Source: OAS926 sp035503715
Lineage (GTDB): Bacteria > Pseudomonadota > Alphaproteobacteria > Rhizobiales > Rhizobiaceae
DNA length: 64,000 bases
Direction: 5' to 3'
Assembly (NCBI GenBank): GCA_035503715.1
Contig: DATJTE010000117.1
Location: 1-64,000 of the forward strand
Position numbers and translations under genes: made by a program. Shown here piece after piece: positions 17,278 through 25,026 of this stretch. Numbering within the stretch: the first letter of the stretch is position 1; each line of letters begins with the position of its first letter. The notes beneath the pieces were generated by a model. That model saw only the letters and a list, made by a program, of their open reading frames with translations. It searched no databases and was not told the origin of the DNA.

Positions 17278-18525
17278 TTACGCCTGCAATCGCACCGGCA
17301 AAGCGGAGAGCGCGCGAATGCCGAGCCTCTTGTGCCAACGCAATTTACCGGCGGGGACGGCTAGGTGCATGTCGGGGAAGCACGCGATTAAGCGCTCTAT
17401 CGCGACAGCAGCCTCCAACCGTGCAAGTTGAAAGCCGAGGCAGAAATGTACGCCTGTCCCGAATGACAGGTGTGGGTTGGGGAGACGTGTAATGTCGAAC
17501 CGGTGCGCGTCCTCAAATTTCGCGGGATCGAAATTCGCGGCCGCGAGAAAACCTGCAAGCATGTCGCCTTTTCGCAAACGAAAACCTTGCCAGAAGAGGT
17601 CGCGCCTCGCGAAGCGCGGTTTTGTCATTTGGACGGGCGAAACCCAGCGTAGGCATTCTTCGACGCAAAGGCTGGTTAGATTGGGATCATCCTGCAAAAG
17701 TTCACGCTGACGGGGGTATGATAACAAGGCAGCGATCCCTCCAGCCAAAAGGTGCGTTGTTGTTTCCTGCCCAGCCCCGAACAGCAAAAAAATCATCGAG
17801 ACTAGTTCATCGTCGCTAAGTGCTTCACCATCGGAGATCGAGTCTCCCAACGCGACAATCAAGCCACCAGGAAGCGCGCCGCCTCCCGGACGTGACACTC
17901 GCCGCAGGTATCGTACGACGCGGATCACGCCAGGTATGGCCCGGATCACCGCTCCGACGTTTGCCGTATCTTTGAGGCCGCCCAGCCAGTTCTTGAACTT
18001 GTCATGGTCCGCTCGTGGTAGGCCGAGAAGCTCGCAAATGACCGAGAGCGGGAGGTCGCGGCAGAATTCGGCCAAAAGGTCGACTTCTCTTTTGCTCTTA
18101 AGCCGGTCTAACAGTCGATCGGCGACATGCTCAATCATAGGACGGCTCGCCTGGACGGCCTGCCTTTGAAATGCCTGATCAACAAGGCCCCGCAGCCGGC
18201 GGTGCTCGGGATCGTCATGACCCAGCATGTTCGATGCGAGTAGCCCAATTGTCCTTGGAAGAATTTTCAAGATGCGTTGCTGCGTCTTAATGCCGGCATT
18301 CAAGGGATCTCGCGCAAAGCTCTCATGATCCTTGAGCAACTCCGAGCAAGCATCGTGGGAGACCGCGAGAAGAGTACGTCCGAAGATCGGTAGCTTCATC
18401 GGAACAAGTGGACCCTCCGCCCGCATGGCATCTAATGTTGGTACGGGGTTTGCATGAAACTCGGCTGAGACGATATTGAAGTCAGCCGTCGCGAATCTTG
18501 CGCGCTTTTGCAGAGCGGATGTCAT
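17278..18525 (-). CDS. Cytochrome P450
   Basis: A 415-residue soluble bacterial P450. The I-helix oxygen-binding motif is FLLFGAGQETTTHLL, the K-helix E-x-x-R is in VEECLRWVSP, and the haem-binding loop is LSFGTGVHFCLGFQLARLE with the thiolate Cys in FCLG. Length and motif spacing are normal. The ATG at 18525 overlaps the nhaA stop by 4 bases (ATGA), so the gene is translationally coupled to nhaA, an unusual partner. No ferredoxin or reductase gene is adjacent, so electron donors must come from elsewhere. Substrate unknown. Confidence 0.9.
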   Translation of the reverse strand: MTSALQKRARFATADFNIVSAEFHANPVPTLDAMRAEGPLVPMKLPIFGRTLLAVSHDACSELLKDHESFARDPLNAGIKTQQRILKILPRTIGLLASNMLGHDDPEHRRLRGLVDQAFQRQAVQASRPMIEHVADRLLDRLKSKREVDLLAEFCRDLPLSVICELLGLPRADHDKFKNWLGGLKDTANVGAVIRAIPGVIRVVRYLRRVSRPGGGALPGGLIVALGDSISDGEALSDDELVSMIFLLFGAGQETTTHLLAGGIAALLSYPRQRELLQDDPNLTSLCVEECLRWVSPVQMTKPRFARRDLFWQGFRLRKGDMLAGFLAAANFDPAKFEDAHRFDITRLPNPHLSFGTGVHFCLGFQLARLEAAVAIERLIACFPDMHLAVPAGKLRWHKRLGIRALSALPVRLQA

Positions 18526-19706
18526 GCCGGTGTGCTCCGGCGCAGGACGAGAACGCCTGCCAACGCAGAAATGAGTGAGCCCAACAAGATTCCGATCTTC
18601 GCCTGATCCTGCATCAGCACGGAGTCCGGATATGCCAAAAGTCCGACAAAAAGGCTCATGGTGAAGCCGATGCCGCACAGCAGAGAAACGCCAACGATAT
18701 GCCGCCACGTTGCATATTGCGGCATGTCGACTAGGCCCGACTTGATCGCTATTGCGGAAGTTCCAAGAACTCCGATCAATTTCCCAGCAAACAGGCCGAG
18801 CGCAATGCCGAAAGTGACCGGAGTCGAAAGCGCGACAAGGCTCATGCCTGCGAATGATACACCGGCATTCGCAAAGCCGAAGATCGGTACGACGATAAAT
18901 GGCACGACGATGTGAAGATGGTGTTCAAGGCGGTGAAGGGGCGATACCTCGATATCGTTTCCAATACCGGGTGAGGACCGCACGGGAATTGTCATCGCGA
19001 GCATGACACCGGCGAGTGTGGCGTGGATGCCGGACTGAAGCACAAAATACCAAAGCGCAACGCCGAGAAGCGAATAGGGCCATAGCGTCAGGACGCCCAT
19101 GCGATTGAAGATGGTAAGGTTGGCTAAGACCGCGAGCGCGGCTAGGACATACCAGAGTTGCAGATCGCCTGTGTAGAACACCGCGATGATCAGAACTGCG
19201 CCAAGGTCGTCGATTATGGCAAGTGCAGCGAGGAAGACTTTCATCGACGCGGGCACGCGGCGTCCCAGCAAAGACAAAACTCCCAGCGCGAATGCGATAT
19301 CAGTTGCCGTTGGAATTGCCCAACCCCGCAATGCTGATGTCTCGTTTGCATTGATCGCAACGAAGATCACCGCGGGCACAAGCATCCCGCCGGCCGCTGC
19401 GGCCCCAGGAAGGATTCGGCGTGGCCAGGTGGCGAGTTCGCCGTCCACAACTTCGCGTTTGATCTCGGCTCCAACCAGCAAAAAAAACAGCGCCATCAGC
19501 GCATCGTTTATCCAATGCAACGTGCTCAACGGTCCGATGTACGCATGGAGGGCGCTAAAGTAGACTTCGGCTAGCGATGAGTTGGCGGTAATAAGCGCCG
19601 CAGCTGCGGCGACCATCAGCAACATTCCGCCAGCCGACTCGCTTTCAAGAAATTCCCGAAAGACCGAGCGCGGTTTTTTCGTAGGGGGCATCTGTAAGTT
19701 ATCCAT
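18522..19706 (-). CDS. nhaA: Na+/H+ antiporter NhaA
   Basis: A 394-residue NhaA-type antiporter with about 12 membrane segments. Diagnostic stretches are LHWINDALMALFFLLVGAEI, GWAIPTATDIAFALGVLSLL and ALAIIDDLGAVLIIAVFYT, which holds the adjacent Asp pair that binds Na+/H+. It exports Na+ in exchange for protons and maintains pH and sodium balance in the inner membrane. It is followed by a P450 gene with ATGA overlap and preceded, 6 bp away, by a small secreted protein frame. Length matches the family. Confidence 0.93.
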   Translation of the reverse strand: MDNLQMPPTKKPRSVFREFLESESAGGMLLMVAAAAALITANSSLAEVYFSALHAYIGPLSTLHWINDALMALFFLLVGAEIKREVVDGELATWPRRILPGAAAAGGMLVPAVIFVAINANETSALRGWAIPTATDIAFALGVLSLLGRRVPASMKVFLAALAIIDDLGAVLIIAVFYTGDLQLWYVLAALAVLANLTIFNRMGVLTLWPYSLLGVALWYFVLQSGIHATLAGVMLAMTIPVRSSPGIGNDIEVSPLHRLEHHLHIVVPFIVVPIFGFANAGVSFAGMSLVALSTPVTFGIALGLFAGKLIGVLGTSAIAIKSGLVDMPQYATWRHIVGVSLLCGIGFTMSLFVGLLAYPDSVLMQDQAKIGILLGSLISALAGVLVLRRSTPA

Positions 19707-19712
19707 GGACGC

Positions 19713-19925
19713 TCAGGCTTTCCGCTCCGTCTCTGTGGGGCCAGCCTGGTCGGGGCCGGCGAAGTTGTCCGGCGCGTCGCGCACCATATCGTAGCTGTGA
19801 TCGATAAACCGTTCACCGCCTCCTCCAGCATCTGCTGATAGAGTCGGTTCGCCGACCAGCGTCAAACCAGCCATGAATAGAGAGAACAGAGTGGCCTTGC
19901 GAGCGATCGCGCGGGTTGGTGCCAT
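19713..19925 (-). CDS. Small putative secreted protein, 70 aa
   Basis: A 70-residue frame ending 6 bp before nhaA. MAPTRAIARKATLFSLFMAG followed by LTLVGEPTLSADA looks like a Sec signal peptide with an Ala-rich cleavage region. The mature part is ~40 residues, Gly-rich then acidic (GGGGERFIDHSYDMVRDAPD). No clear ribosome binding site precedes the ATG and I recognise no family. Its position suggests cotranscription with nhaA and the P450. Reality is uncertain. Confidence 0.4.
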   Translation of the reverse strand: MAPTRAIARKATLFSLFMAGLTLVGEPTLSADAGGGGERFIDHSYDMVRDAPDNFAGPDQAGPTETERKA

Positions 19926-20110
19926 GCGGCGCCTCGGACAGAGTTGTCACCACTGGCGGCCCGACCAGTGATACAACCTGTCCGCGCCTCGCGGCGATGA
20001 CACCCAGATACCTTCTGCACGATAAATTCTTCGGTCGCAACCCGATCCAGCGGGCGGACTCTTCCGTCGTTTATCGCCTAAGATGGCGCACTGCTGTAGT
20101 TCGGTTTCGG

Positions 20111-20314
20111 TCAGAGTTCCGAGTAGAGTTGCGCGATCGCATCCCAACCGTAACGATTGCCCGAACGCGTTTCAATGAACGCACCCTTCTCACGCCTTGT
20201 CGGTGCGATTTCCATTGCAGCTCGAATAGCATCCTCGAGCCGCGAAAACGTTTGCAGCTCACCATCGCCATTTACGTGAAAATCAGCGGGCTCCATCAGG
20301 TCGAGAGTGCTCAT
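20111..20314 (-). CDS. Small hypothetical protein, 67 aa
   Basis: A 67-residue protein: MSTLDLMEPADFHVNGDGEL, then QTFSRLEDAIRAAMEI and GNRYGWDAIAQLYSEL. Its even composition and a helical region around residues 25-35 look like real coding sequence, and I recall similar unnamed rhizobial proteins. The ATG at 20314 is chosen because GGGGGCC precedes it; a start at 20338 is possible. It lies just downstream of the 115-residue gene and may be cotranscribed. Function unknown. Confidence 0.6.
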   Translation of the reverse strand: MSTLDLMEPADFHVNGDGELQTFSRLEDAIRAAMEIAPTRREKGAFIETRSGNRYGWDAIAQLYSEL

Positions 20315-20338
20315 GCCGGCCCCCAATGATGCACACAC

Positions 20339-20686
20339 CTAGCCGGCTTGCTCGTTCGCATCGCCGACCGTGCGTGCCAGAAAACTTGGAGGCGAGTTTT
20401 GCAGGCCTTTGATACAGTTGTCCATGAAGCGCTCGAAATCCGCTGAAAGGCGCGCGATCAGTTGCTCCTCTGGAGAGCCCTTGCCCCTCTCGTCGGCGAT
20501 GATCTTGGCTGCCTGCCAAGCCGCATCTGCCCACATCTGAAATTCATCCGTCAGCTCGATCGCGCTCGCGGCGTTCGCCAGCGAAACGCGCAATCGAGCA
20601 AGCGCGGCATCTGGTCTTGCTTCCGGCTGAGACAGGAAGGAGGTCTTCGCTATCGTGAGGTGTTTAAGAGCGGCGCCTTTCAGCAT
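20339..20686 (-). CDS. Hypothetical helical protein, 115 aa
   Basis: A 115-residue, predominantly helical protein with ARLRVSLANAASAIELTDEF, then MWADAAWQAAKIIADERGKG and EEQLIARLSADFERFMDNC. There is no signal or membrane segment. It overlaps the upstream membrane-protein gene by 7 bp, suggesting one transcript. The frame stays open far upstream, but composition changes before MLKGAALKHL, so this start is preferred despite a weak ribosome binding site. Family and function unknown. Confidence 0.5.
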   Translation of the reverse strand: MLKGAALKHLTIAKTSFLSQPEARPDAALARLRVSLANAASAIELTDEFQMWADAAWQAAKIIADERGKGSPEEQLIARLSADFERFMDNCIKGLQNSPPSFLARTVGDANEQAG

Positions 20687-21105
20687 CGTTCCGGCATAAA
20701 CTGACTTCTCACATCGGGACGGCTGAGCCACCAGATCAGGGCACCGGCCACTGCCAGTCCGATAAGCCCGGCATAGGTTGGCGTTCCTGCAAGGTTTACC
20801 GCGGCGCTGATGGCGTTGATCGCGATGAAACCAATAGCCAGTCGATAGGCCCACGGCTTTCGCAGAGACAAACCTATAGCGCAGAACGCAAACGCCACGG
20901 CCAAAATCGAAAAGCCAACGATCATTACGTGCGGGTATTGCGACAGAAATGCAAAGGCAGCTGGCTTGAGCACCCAGATAGCCGATGCGCCGGCGCCGAT
21001 CTCTGTAAACGACAAGGCGACCACACCACACAGCAGGGCACTTAAGGAAAAGAAGATGGTGATAAGGGCAGGCGTGACCGACGCCCCTTGCTCTCTCGCG
21101 CTCAC
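20680..21105 (-). CDS. Small integral membrane protein
   Basis: A ~141-residue protein with four predicted membrane segments: LITIFFSLSALLCGVVALSF; FAFLSQYPHVMIVGFSILAV; a third at LAIGFIAINAISAAVNLA; and a last at YAGLIGLAVAGALIWWL. The GTG at 21105 is preceded by GGCGG; a GTG at 21156 would extend the N-terminus by 17 residues. The domain order resembles small unnamed four-helix membrane proteins. It overlaps the next gene by 7 bp. Function unknown. Confidence 0.6.
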   Translation of the reverse strand: MSAREQGASVTPALITIFFSLSALLCGVVALSFTEIGAGASAIWVLKPAAFAFLSQYPHVMIVGFSILAVAFAFCAIGLSLRKPWAYRLAIGFIAINAISAAVNLAGTPTYAGLIGLAVAGALIWWLSRPDVRSQFMPERC

Positions 21106-21601
21106 AGTCACCGCCAATACACTGTTGCGGTAGCGTAAACGAGCATCAACAAACACCCCTCGGAATGATTGCGACTGCTAGGGTTCCGATCTTTCCGGGA
21201 GACCGTATTCAATTTCGCTTCTCTGCTTTTCATGTCGGATCGCTCCGCTTTTCGGATGATGCCAAGCCGACGCGGATCGGCGGTTCCAACCCCCGAACCA
21301 CGCCGACATGGCCCCAACGAATCGGTGCAGGGAAATGGAGAGCTGCACCGATCTGAGCGCTGACCGGAGATCCAGCGCGCTGAAAAAGGTAACACGCTGA
21401 GATGTGACGTCTACCCCAAAAATTACAAATTGTTTCAGAGCGTGATCGGTCGGCCCGCCAGCCTCGCCCCCATCGCACGAGGGCTTTGGCTCGCGCCTGA
21501 TCAGCATGGGCATCTCTGGAGCTGGCAACGCGGACCTTAGCTATGCCACCGGGGGTTTCAAAGCGGCGTTTTCGTGCCGAGCCGATCAAGTTGTCATCTG
21601 A
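21106..21601. other. Gene-poor region with a 10-bp inverted repeat
   Basis: No gene is supported in this stretch. It contains a perfect inverted repeat, ATCGGTGCAG at 21321-21330 and its complement at 21343-21352 around a 12-base loop. Long minus-strand frames crossing the region lack ribosome binding sites and family similarity. The right edge is a transcription terminator at 21602-21640. Confidence 0.45.
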
Positions 21602-21640
21602 AAAAAGAAAATCGAAGCCCACTTTTCGGCAGGCTTCGAT
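21602..21640 (-). terminator. Rho-independent terminator
   Basis: Read on the minus strand, a 9-bp perfect stem (ATCGAAGCC at 21640-21632 with GGCTTCGAT at 21619-21611) and a 12-base loop are followed by TTTCTTTTTT. This is a textbook intrinsic terminator. It lies 65 bases after the stop of the 23-residue membrane peptide and about 200 bases after the ferritin-like genes, so it most likely ends that transcript. Confidence 0.8.
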
Positions 21641-21705
21641 CATCCGCAATCGTGCTCTCGGCGAGAGCCACAGATAACGGTCGCCTTCGGCAAATGGTTC
21701 CTGAG

Positions 21706-21777
21706 TTAGCGCACCAACAGCACGAGCATCAGAATGATGATCGCGATCGCCGATGAAAAGAGCGCTATCCGGCGCAT
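21706..21777 (-). CDS. 23-residue single-pass membrane peptide
   Basis: A very short frame encodes a peptide starting MRRIALFSSAIAIIILMLVL and ending LVR: two Arg, one hydrophobic helix, one C-terminal Arg. ACGAGG lies 7 bases before the ATG. The coding sequence is followed by a strong intrinsic terminator at 21602-21640. Such positive-inside one-helix peptides can be regulatory membrane partners or type I toxins, which is inference only. It may be the last gene of the ferritin-like transcript or have its own promoter. Confidence 0.5.
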   Translation of the reverse strand: MRRIALFSSAIAIIILMLVLLVR

Positions 21778-21798
21778 GGCGAAGCCTCGTGCATAGGT

Positions 21799-21824
21799 GG
21801 AGGAGGCGAATGTTCGCCTCCTCC
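21799..21824. repeat. 12-bp inverted repeat after the ferritin-like gene
   Basis: GGAGGAGGCGAA and its exact complement are separated by two bases, forming a strong GC-rich hairpin in either strand. It lies 16 bases after the stop of the leftward ferritin-like gene. No U-run follows on the minus strand, so it may be a processing or attenuation hairpin, or a 3'-stabilising stem, rather than a simple terminator. Confidence 0.6.
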
Positions 21825-21840
21825 AAAGTTTCAAGCGTGG

Positions 21841-22506
21841 TCAGGCTTTCAGGAATGGCTTGGCCGCAGCCAAGACCTCTTCCTTGGTCTTCGGCTCGTC
21901 GAAGGCGCCATCCCAGCCCTTCTTGCCGCCGATGCGACGGACCTCAGCCGCATGCCGTGCTTCCACCGAGTGGATTTGAAGGGCAGCGGTGAGGATGTCG
22001 TCGCTCTCGATCAGGGTGCCTGCCTGGCCTTTGTAGGCTGCGACGCCGAGGTCTTCGAACGTTTGCGACAAGGTCAGGAACGTGTCGAAGTTCGAAAACA
22101 CGTCGGCATACTTACCGCCGGCGGTGAAGTCGGCTTCCGGCCGCTTCACCGCCGCCGAGCCAAGCGCGCCAGACAGGAACGCGACGTGGGCGGCTTCATG
22201 CGCTCCGATCTGGTTGAACACGGCCTTGTGTTCGTCCGGATAAATGCCGGCGTCGTAACCCGAGCGGTAGAACGCGTCTTCGATGTGCTCGAGCGTCAGC
22301 GCGAAGTTGAGCGTGTCCACGATCTGCTGCGGAATGCCTTGCGCGAAGACTTCGCGCGACGCTGCAGCCAGCACCAGCGGTGCCGACGCCATTGCGCCGA
22401 GACCAAACGCTGCCTTGGTGAAGAGGCCGCGCCGGTTGGTGACGAGACGGTCGACAAGATCGGGATCGAGGCCGCCAAGGATGGTCGTATTGGGTTGAAT
22501 GGTCAT
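21841..22506 (-). CDS. Ferritin-like domain protein 2
   Basis: A 221-residue protein of the ferritin-like domain group (PF13668-like). An N-terminal NRRGLFTKAAFGLGAMASAP followed by a hydrophobic Ala/Leu stretch to VFAQ looks like a twin-arginine signal. The four-helix part carries Glu/His ligand candidates: LNFALTLEHIEDAFYR, QIGAHEAAHVAFLSGALG, LTLSQTFEDLGVAAYKGQ and AALQIHSVEARHAAEVRRIG. It is a paralogue of the next gene upstream (12 bp between). Export and a metal-related or desiccation-stress role are inferred; activity is not established. Confidence 0.82.
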   Translation of the reverse strand: MTIQPNTTILGGLDPDLVDRLVTNRRGLFTKAAFGLGAMASAPLVLAAASREVFAQGIPQQIVDTLNFALTLEHIEDAFYRSGYDAGIYPDEHKAVFNQIGAHEAAHVAFLSGALGSAAVKRPEADFTAGGKYADVFSNFDTFLTLSQTFEDLGVAAYKGQAGTLIESDDILTAALQIHSVEARHAAEVRRIGGKKGWDGAFDEPKTKEEVLAAAKPFLKA

Positions 22507-22518
22507 GTCGAAATCTCC

Positions 22519-23196
22519 TTAGAGGCTGTTCGCGGTGACTTCGGTCTTGATGAACGGCTTGGCTGCCTTGAGCACATGGCCCGGCTCCATCACCACATCG
22601 AGACCGGTCTTGTCGTCGACGATGTCCGAACCGGCGAACGATGGGCCACCCGGCTGCAGAAGGTCGCGAATGACAGCGGCGTGACGCGCCTCGACCGAAA
22701 CGATACGGCCGGCGGCGGTGAGATAATCCGGATTCTGGATCAGCTTGCCGGCGCCGTTGTAGGCGGAGACACCAAGGTCCTCGAATGTCTTGGCGGTGCC
22801 GAGCACCGAGGCGCGGTCGCCGAAATTGACTGCCGAGAAATCGACTTCCAGATCGGGGATCGCCTTGTCGGCGAGCGCACCTTTCAGGAAATCGACATGC
22901 GCTTTCTCGTGATCGCGGATGTCGGTGAGGATCGACTTCTCATCGTCGGTGATACCGCTGTAAGCGCTCTCGACGACCCTGGTGTAGAAGGCAGCTTCGA
23001 GTTGCTCCAGCGCATAGGCGTAGTTGAGAATGCCAATGTCGCCTTCGCCGAGGTCGGCGGCCAGGGCTGATGAGATCCCGAAGTTCGGAAGTCGGCCACC
23101 GAACGCAGCAAGTGCAATCGCGGTGCCTCCCGTCCATTTCAAAACAGTTCTGCGTGAGTGTGTGACGGACCCGCCGCCGCTTTTTTCTTTGAGCAT
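22519..23196 (-). CDS. Ferritin-like domain protein 1 (Tat signal)
   Basis: A 225-residue protein with a clear twin-arginine signal (HSRRTVLKWTGGTAIALAAF, then signal to ALAADL). The ferritin-like helices follow: LNYAYALEQLEAAFYTRVV, DIRDHEKAHVDFLKGALAD, AKTFEDLGVSAYNGAGKLI and GRIVSVEARHAAVIRDLL. Paired Glu and His residues are the putative metal ligands. GGAGAG 4 bases before the ATG at 23196 is preferred over a start four codons earlier. It leads a two-gene operon with its paralogue. An operator-like palindrome lies at 23258-23273. Periplasmic location inferred; biochemical role unknown. Confidence 0.84.
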   Translation of the reverse strand: MLKEKSGGGSVTHSRRTVLKWTGGTAIALAAFGGRLPNFGISSALAADLGEGDIGILNYAYALEQLEAAFYTRVVESAYSGITDDEKSILTDIRDHEKAHVDFLKGALADKAIPDLEVDFSAVNFGDRASVLGTAKTFEDLGVSAYNGAGKLIQNPDYLTAAGRIVSVEARHAAVIRDLLQPGGPSFAGSDIVDDKTGLDVVMEPGHVLKAAKPFIKTEVTANSL

Positions 23197-23527
23197 ATTG
23201 CTCTCCATTCTTGGCTTGCGGAGGAGTCCGCACTCAAAGCCACGAGACGGTGAGCAAATAGTTTTCTAACTATATGAATTTATTTATGAAATTGTGAGTG
23301 GATGGAACATGCTAAAGCCGGCCTTCAGTCGGCCTTCTCTCTCTCTCTAAACATTCAGGCGGCAGAAATGTTCCCTACAAGCATTGCTGACAATGCTGCG
23401 TCGGCCCAGGTCGGAAATACTCCGCCGAGCCGTTGCAGGGCGTTTGGGAACAGAATGTGCTTCCAGATGTTTCGATCGCAGCGTGTGGGAAGCTTTGTAA
23501 AAGCGCTTCAGCGACTGGAGAACTGTC
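23197..23527. other. Divergent intergenic region, 331 bp
   Basis: The spacer between the leftward ferritin-like operon and the rightward small basic protein is locally AT-rich (23255-23300). It contains the palindrome at 23258-23273 and a short CT dinucleotide tract near 23336-23350. No RNA gene or supported ORF was found. Confidence 0.5.
23258..23273. promoter_or_regulatory. Palindrome ATAGTT-TTCT-AACTAT upstream of ferritin-like operon
   Basis: A perfect 6-4-6 inverted repeat lies 62 bases upstream of the ferritin-like start codon, in an AT-rich stretch typical of a promoter. It could be an operator for an iron- or stress-responsive regulator, which is inference. No -35/-10 pair can be assigned with confidence. 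Confidence 0.35.
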
Positions 23528-23827
23528 ATGCCACGTGGCGATAAGTCCAGGTACACCGACAAACAGGAACGCAAAGCCGACCACATTGCAGAAGGCTACG
23601 AAAAGCGTGGGGTTTCTGAGAAAGAGGCTGAGCGTCGCGCGTGGGCAACGGTCAACAAAGATGACGGCGGCGGTAAGAAAGCCGGAGGGTCGGGCCGCGG
23701 TAAGAAGACTGGAAGTCCAGCTGCGCATAAAGGTGGCCGAAAAGGAGGAGCGGCGAGCGCTTCACGATCCGCCGCCGCGCGTTCGGCCAGTGCGAAGAAG
23801 GCAGCCGCTACCCGCAACTCCAAGTGA
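23528..23827 (+). CDS. Small basic histone-like protein (annotated in relatives as plasmid-stabilisation protein)
   Basis: A 99-residue protein. The first ~45 residues are a conserved block (MPRGDKSRYTDKQERKADHI, then AEGYEKRGVSEKEAERRAWA and TVNKDDGGGKK). The rest is a low-complexity Gly/Lys/Ser/Ala tail (RSAAARSASAKKAAATRN) like histone H1 tails, likely to bind DNA or RNA. Relatives in rhizobia are often labelled plasmid stabilisation protein without proof. The next gene overlaps its stop if GTG 23824 is used. Cytosolic; function unproven. Confidence 0.78.
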   Translation: MPRGDKSRYTDKQERKADHIAEGYEKRGVSEKEAERRAWATVNKDDGGGKKAGGSGRGKKTGSPAAHKGGRKGGAASASRSAAARSASAKKAAATRNSK

Positions 23828-23838
23828 CGAGCGAACTG

Positions 23839-24462
23839 ATGGGCAAGAACGACCTGAAGGCATTCGCGCTTAACTGCTCGCTGAAGACATCGCAAGCCGC
23901 CGAAGTCAGCTCCACCGATAAGATGATTGCGGATCTGTTTGAGCTTCTCGAAAAGCATGGCGTTGTTTGTGACTCCGCCCGCGCGGCGGATTTCGAGATC
24001 AAGCCGGGCGTCCTGTCGGACGAGGGCGATGGCGATCAATGGCCTCAGCTCCGTAAGCGAATACTCGCGGCAGACATCTTCGTTCTGGGCACGCCGATCT
24101 GGCTCGGGCAGCCGTCAAGCATTGCCAAGCGGGTCGTCGAGCGCATGGATGCGTTTCTGGAGGAAACCGATCAGTCGAAACGGATGCCACCATCGGGCAA
24201 GGTCGCCATTGTCGCTGTCGTTGGAAATGAGGACGGCGCCCATCATTGTCATGCAGCAATGTTCCAGGCGCTGAACGACGTGGGATTCACGATACCCGCA
24301 AACGCTGGGGCGTATTGGGTCGGTGAGGCGATGGGTGATGTGAATTACGTCGACCTTAAAAGAGTACCGGAGAAGGTGAGCGAGACGCTGACGATGCTGG
24401 CGTCAAACACGGTTCACATTGCGAGTGTGCTTAAGAAGCAGACCTACCCAGGCGTTGAATGA
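23839..24462 (+). CDS. NAD(P)H-dependent flavodoxin-fold oxidoreductase
   Basis: A 207-residue flavodoxin-like protein. The FMN phosphate-binding region is ALNCSLKTSQAAEVSSTDKM, and the flavin-contacting loop is FVLGTPIWLGQPSSIAKRVV, followed by GKVAIVAVVGNEDGAHH. This matches the NADPH-dependent FMN reductase (WrbA-like) group. A GTG at 23824 overlapping the previous stop (GTGA) is an alternative start; ATG at 23839 begins closer to the family start. Probably cotranscribed with the basic protein. Substrate unknown. Confidence 0.8.
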   Translation: MGKNDLKAFALNCSLKTSQAAEVSSTDKMIADLFELLEKHGVVCDSARAADFEIKPGVLSDEGDGDQWPQLRKRILAADIFVLGTPIWLGQPSSIAKRVVERMDAFLEETDQSKRMPPSGKVAIVAVVGNEDGAHHCHAAMFQALNDVGFTIPANAGAYWVGEAMGDVNYVDLKRVPEKVSETLTMLASNTVHIASVLKKQTYPGVE

Positions 24463-24497
24463 ACTACATCAGTGGGTGATCGGCCCGCGCGAGCACG

Positions 24498-25010
24498 TTA
24501 CCGCTTCACTCGACTTTGCCCCTCTTGTAGGCGTGCCCATGCGTCAGCCCGCTCTAGCCAGCCTTCAAAAATGAGCTGCTTACCGGTCCCGGCGACTGCG
24601 GCTTCGAAAAATTCTTCGATCTCGCCACGGAGCCGCTTGCAAACGTTTGTTTCCGTCGGCGCATCCGCTGGGTGAGGCCATAGGATGAACCGGTCGTTGC
24701 GCAGGATCATTCCATCGGAATTCTGCTGGCGAACCGCCAAGCACCCAAGCAAGTCGCACTTGATCACAACGCCCGGCGCAGTCGTAGCTCCGTGAATGAC
24801 GAGCCCGTCTAGCGGGTCGCCATCTTCGCCGAGTGTGGATGGAATAAATCCCCAGTCATAAGGATAGGATAGGCCAAGGGGCAGCGCCCGCGAGTACTCG
24901 AACACACCAGAAGCCGGATCGTAAGCGATCTTGGCGGTGGAGCCGCGCGGGGTCTCCACCACTAAGCGCACGAGATCGCCATTCACGGTATCAAGCTGAT
25001 CGTAACGCAT
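24498..25010 (-). CDS. Inorganic pyrophosphatase family protein
   Basis: A 170-residue family I pyrophosphatase-like protein. The signature GEDGDPLDGLVIHG holds the catalytic aspartates, preceded by PLGLSYPYDWGFIPSTL and VVETPRGSTAKIAYDP. The start at 25010 (MRYDQLDTV) fits the family; a start at 25052 would overlap the lipoprotein gene. Normal rhizobial ppa is more like ~177 residues and more conserved, so this may be a second, divergent enzyme (also seen with secondary metabolism or phosphate genes). Diphosphate hydrolysis inferred. Confidence 0.8.
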   Translation of the reverse strand: MRYDQLDTVNGDLVRLVVETPRGSTAKIAYDPASGVFEYSRALPLGLSYPYDWGFIPSTLGEDGDPLDGLVIHGATTAPGVVIKCDLLGCLAVRQQNSDGMILRNDRFILWPHPADAPTETNVCKRLRGEIEEFFEAAVAGTGKQLIFEGWLERADAWARLQEGQSRVKR

Positions 25011-25026
25011 CAGGTCTACCGCCGAC

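Noticed and set aside
21952..23070. 372-residue plus-strand frame
   Set aside because: It lies antisense to both ferritin-like genes, has Arg/Val-rich composition without motifs, and lacks a ribosome binding site.
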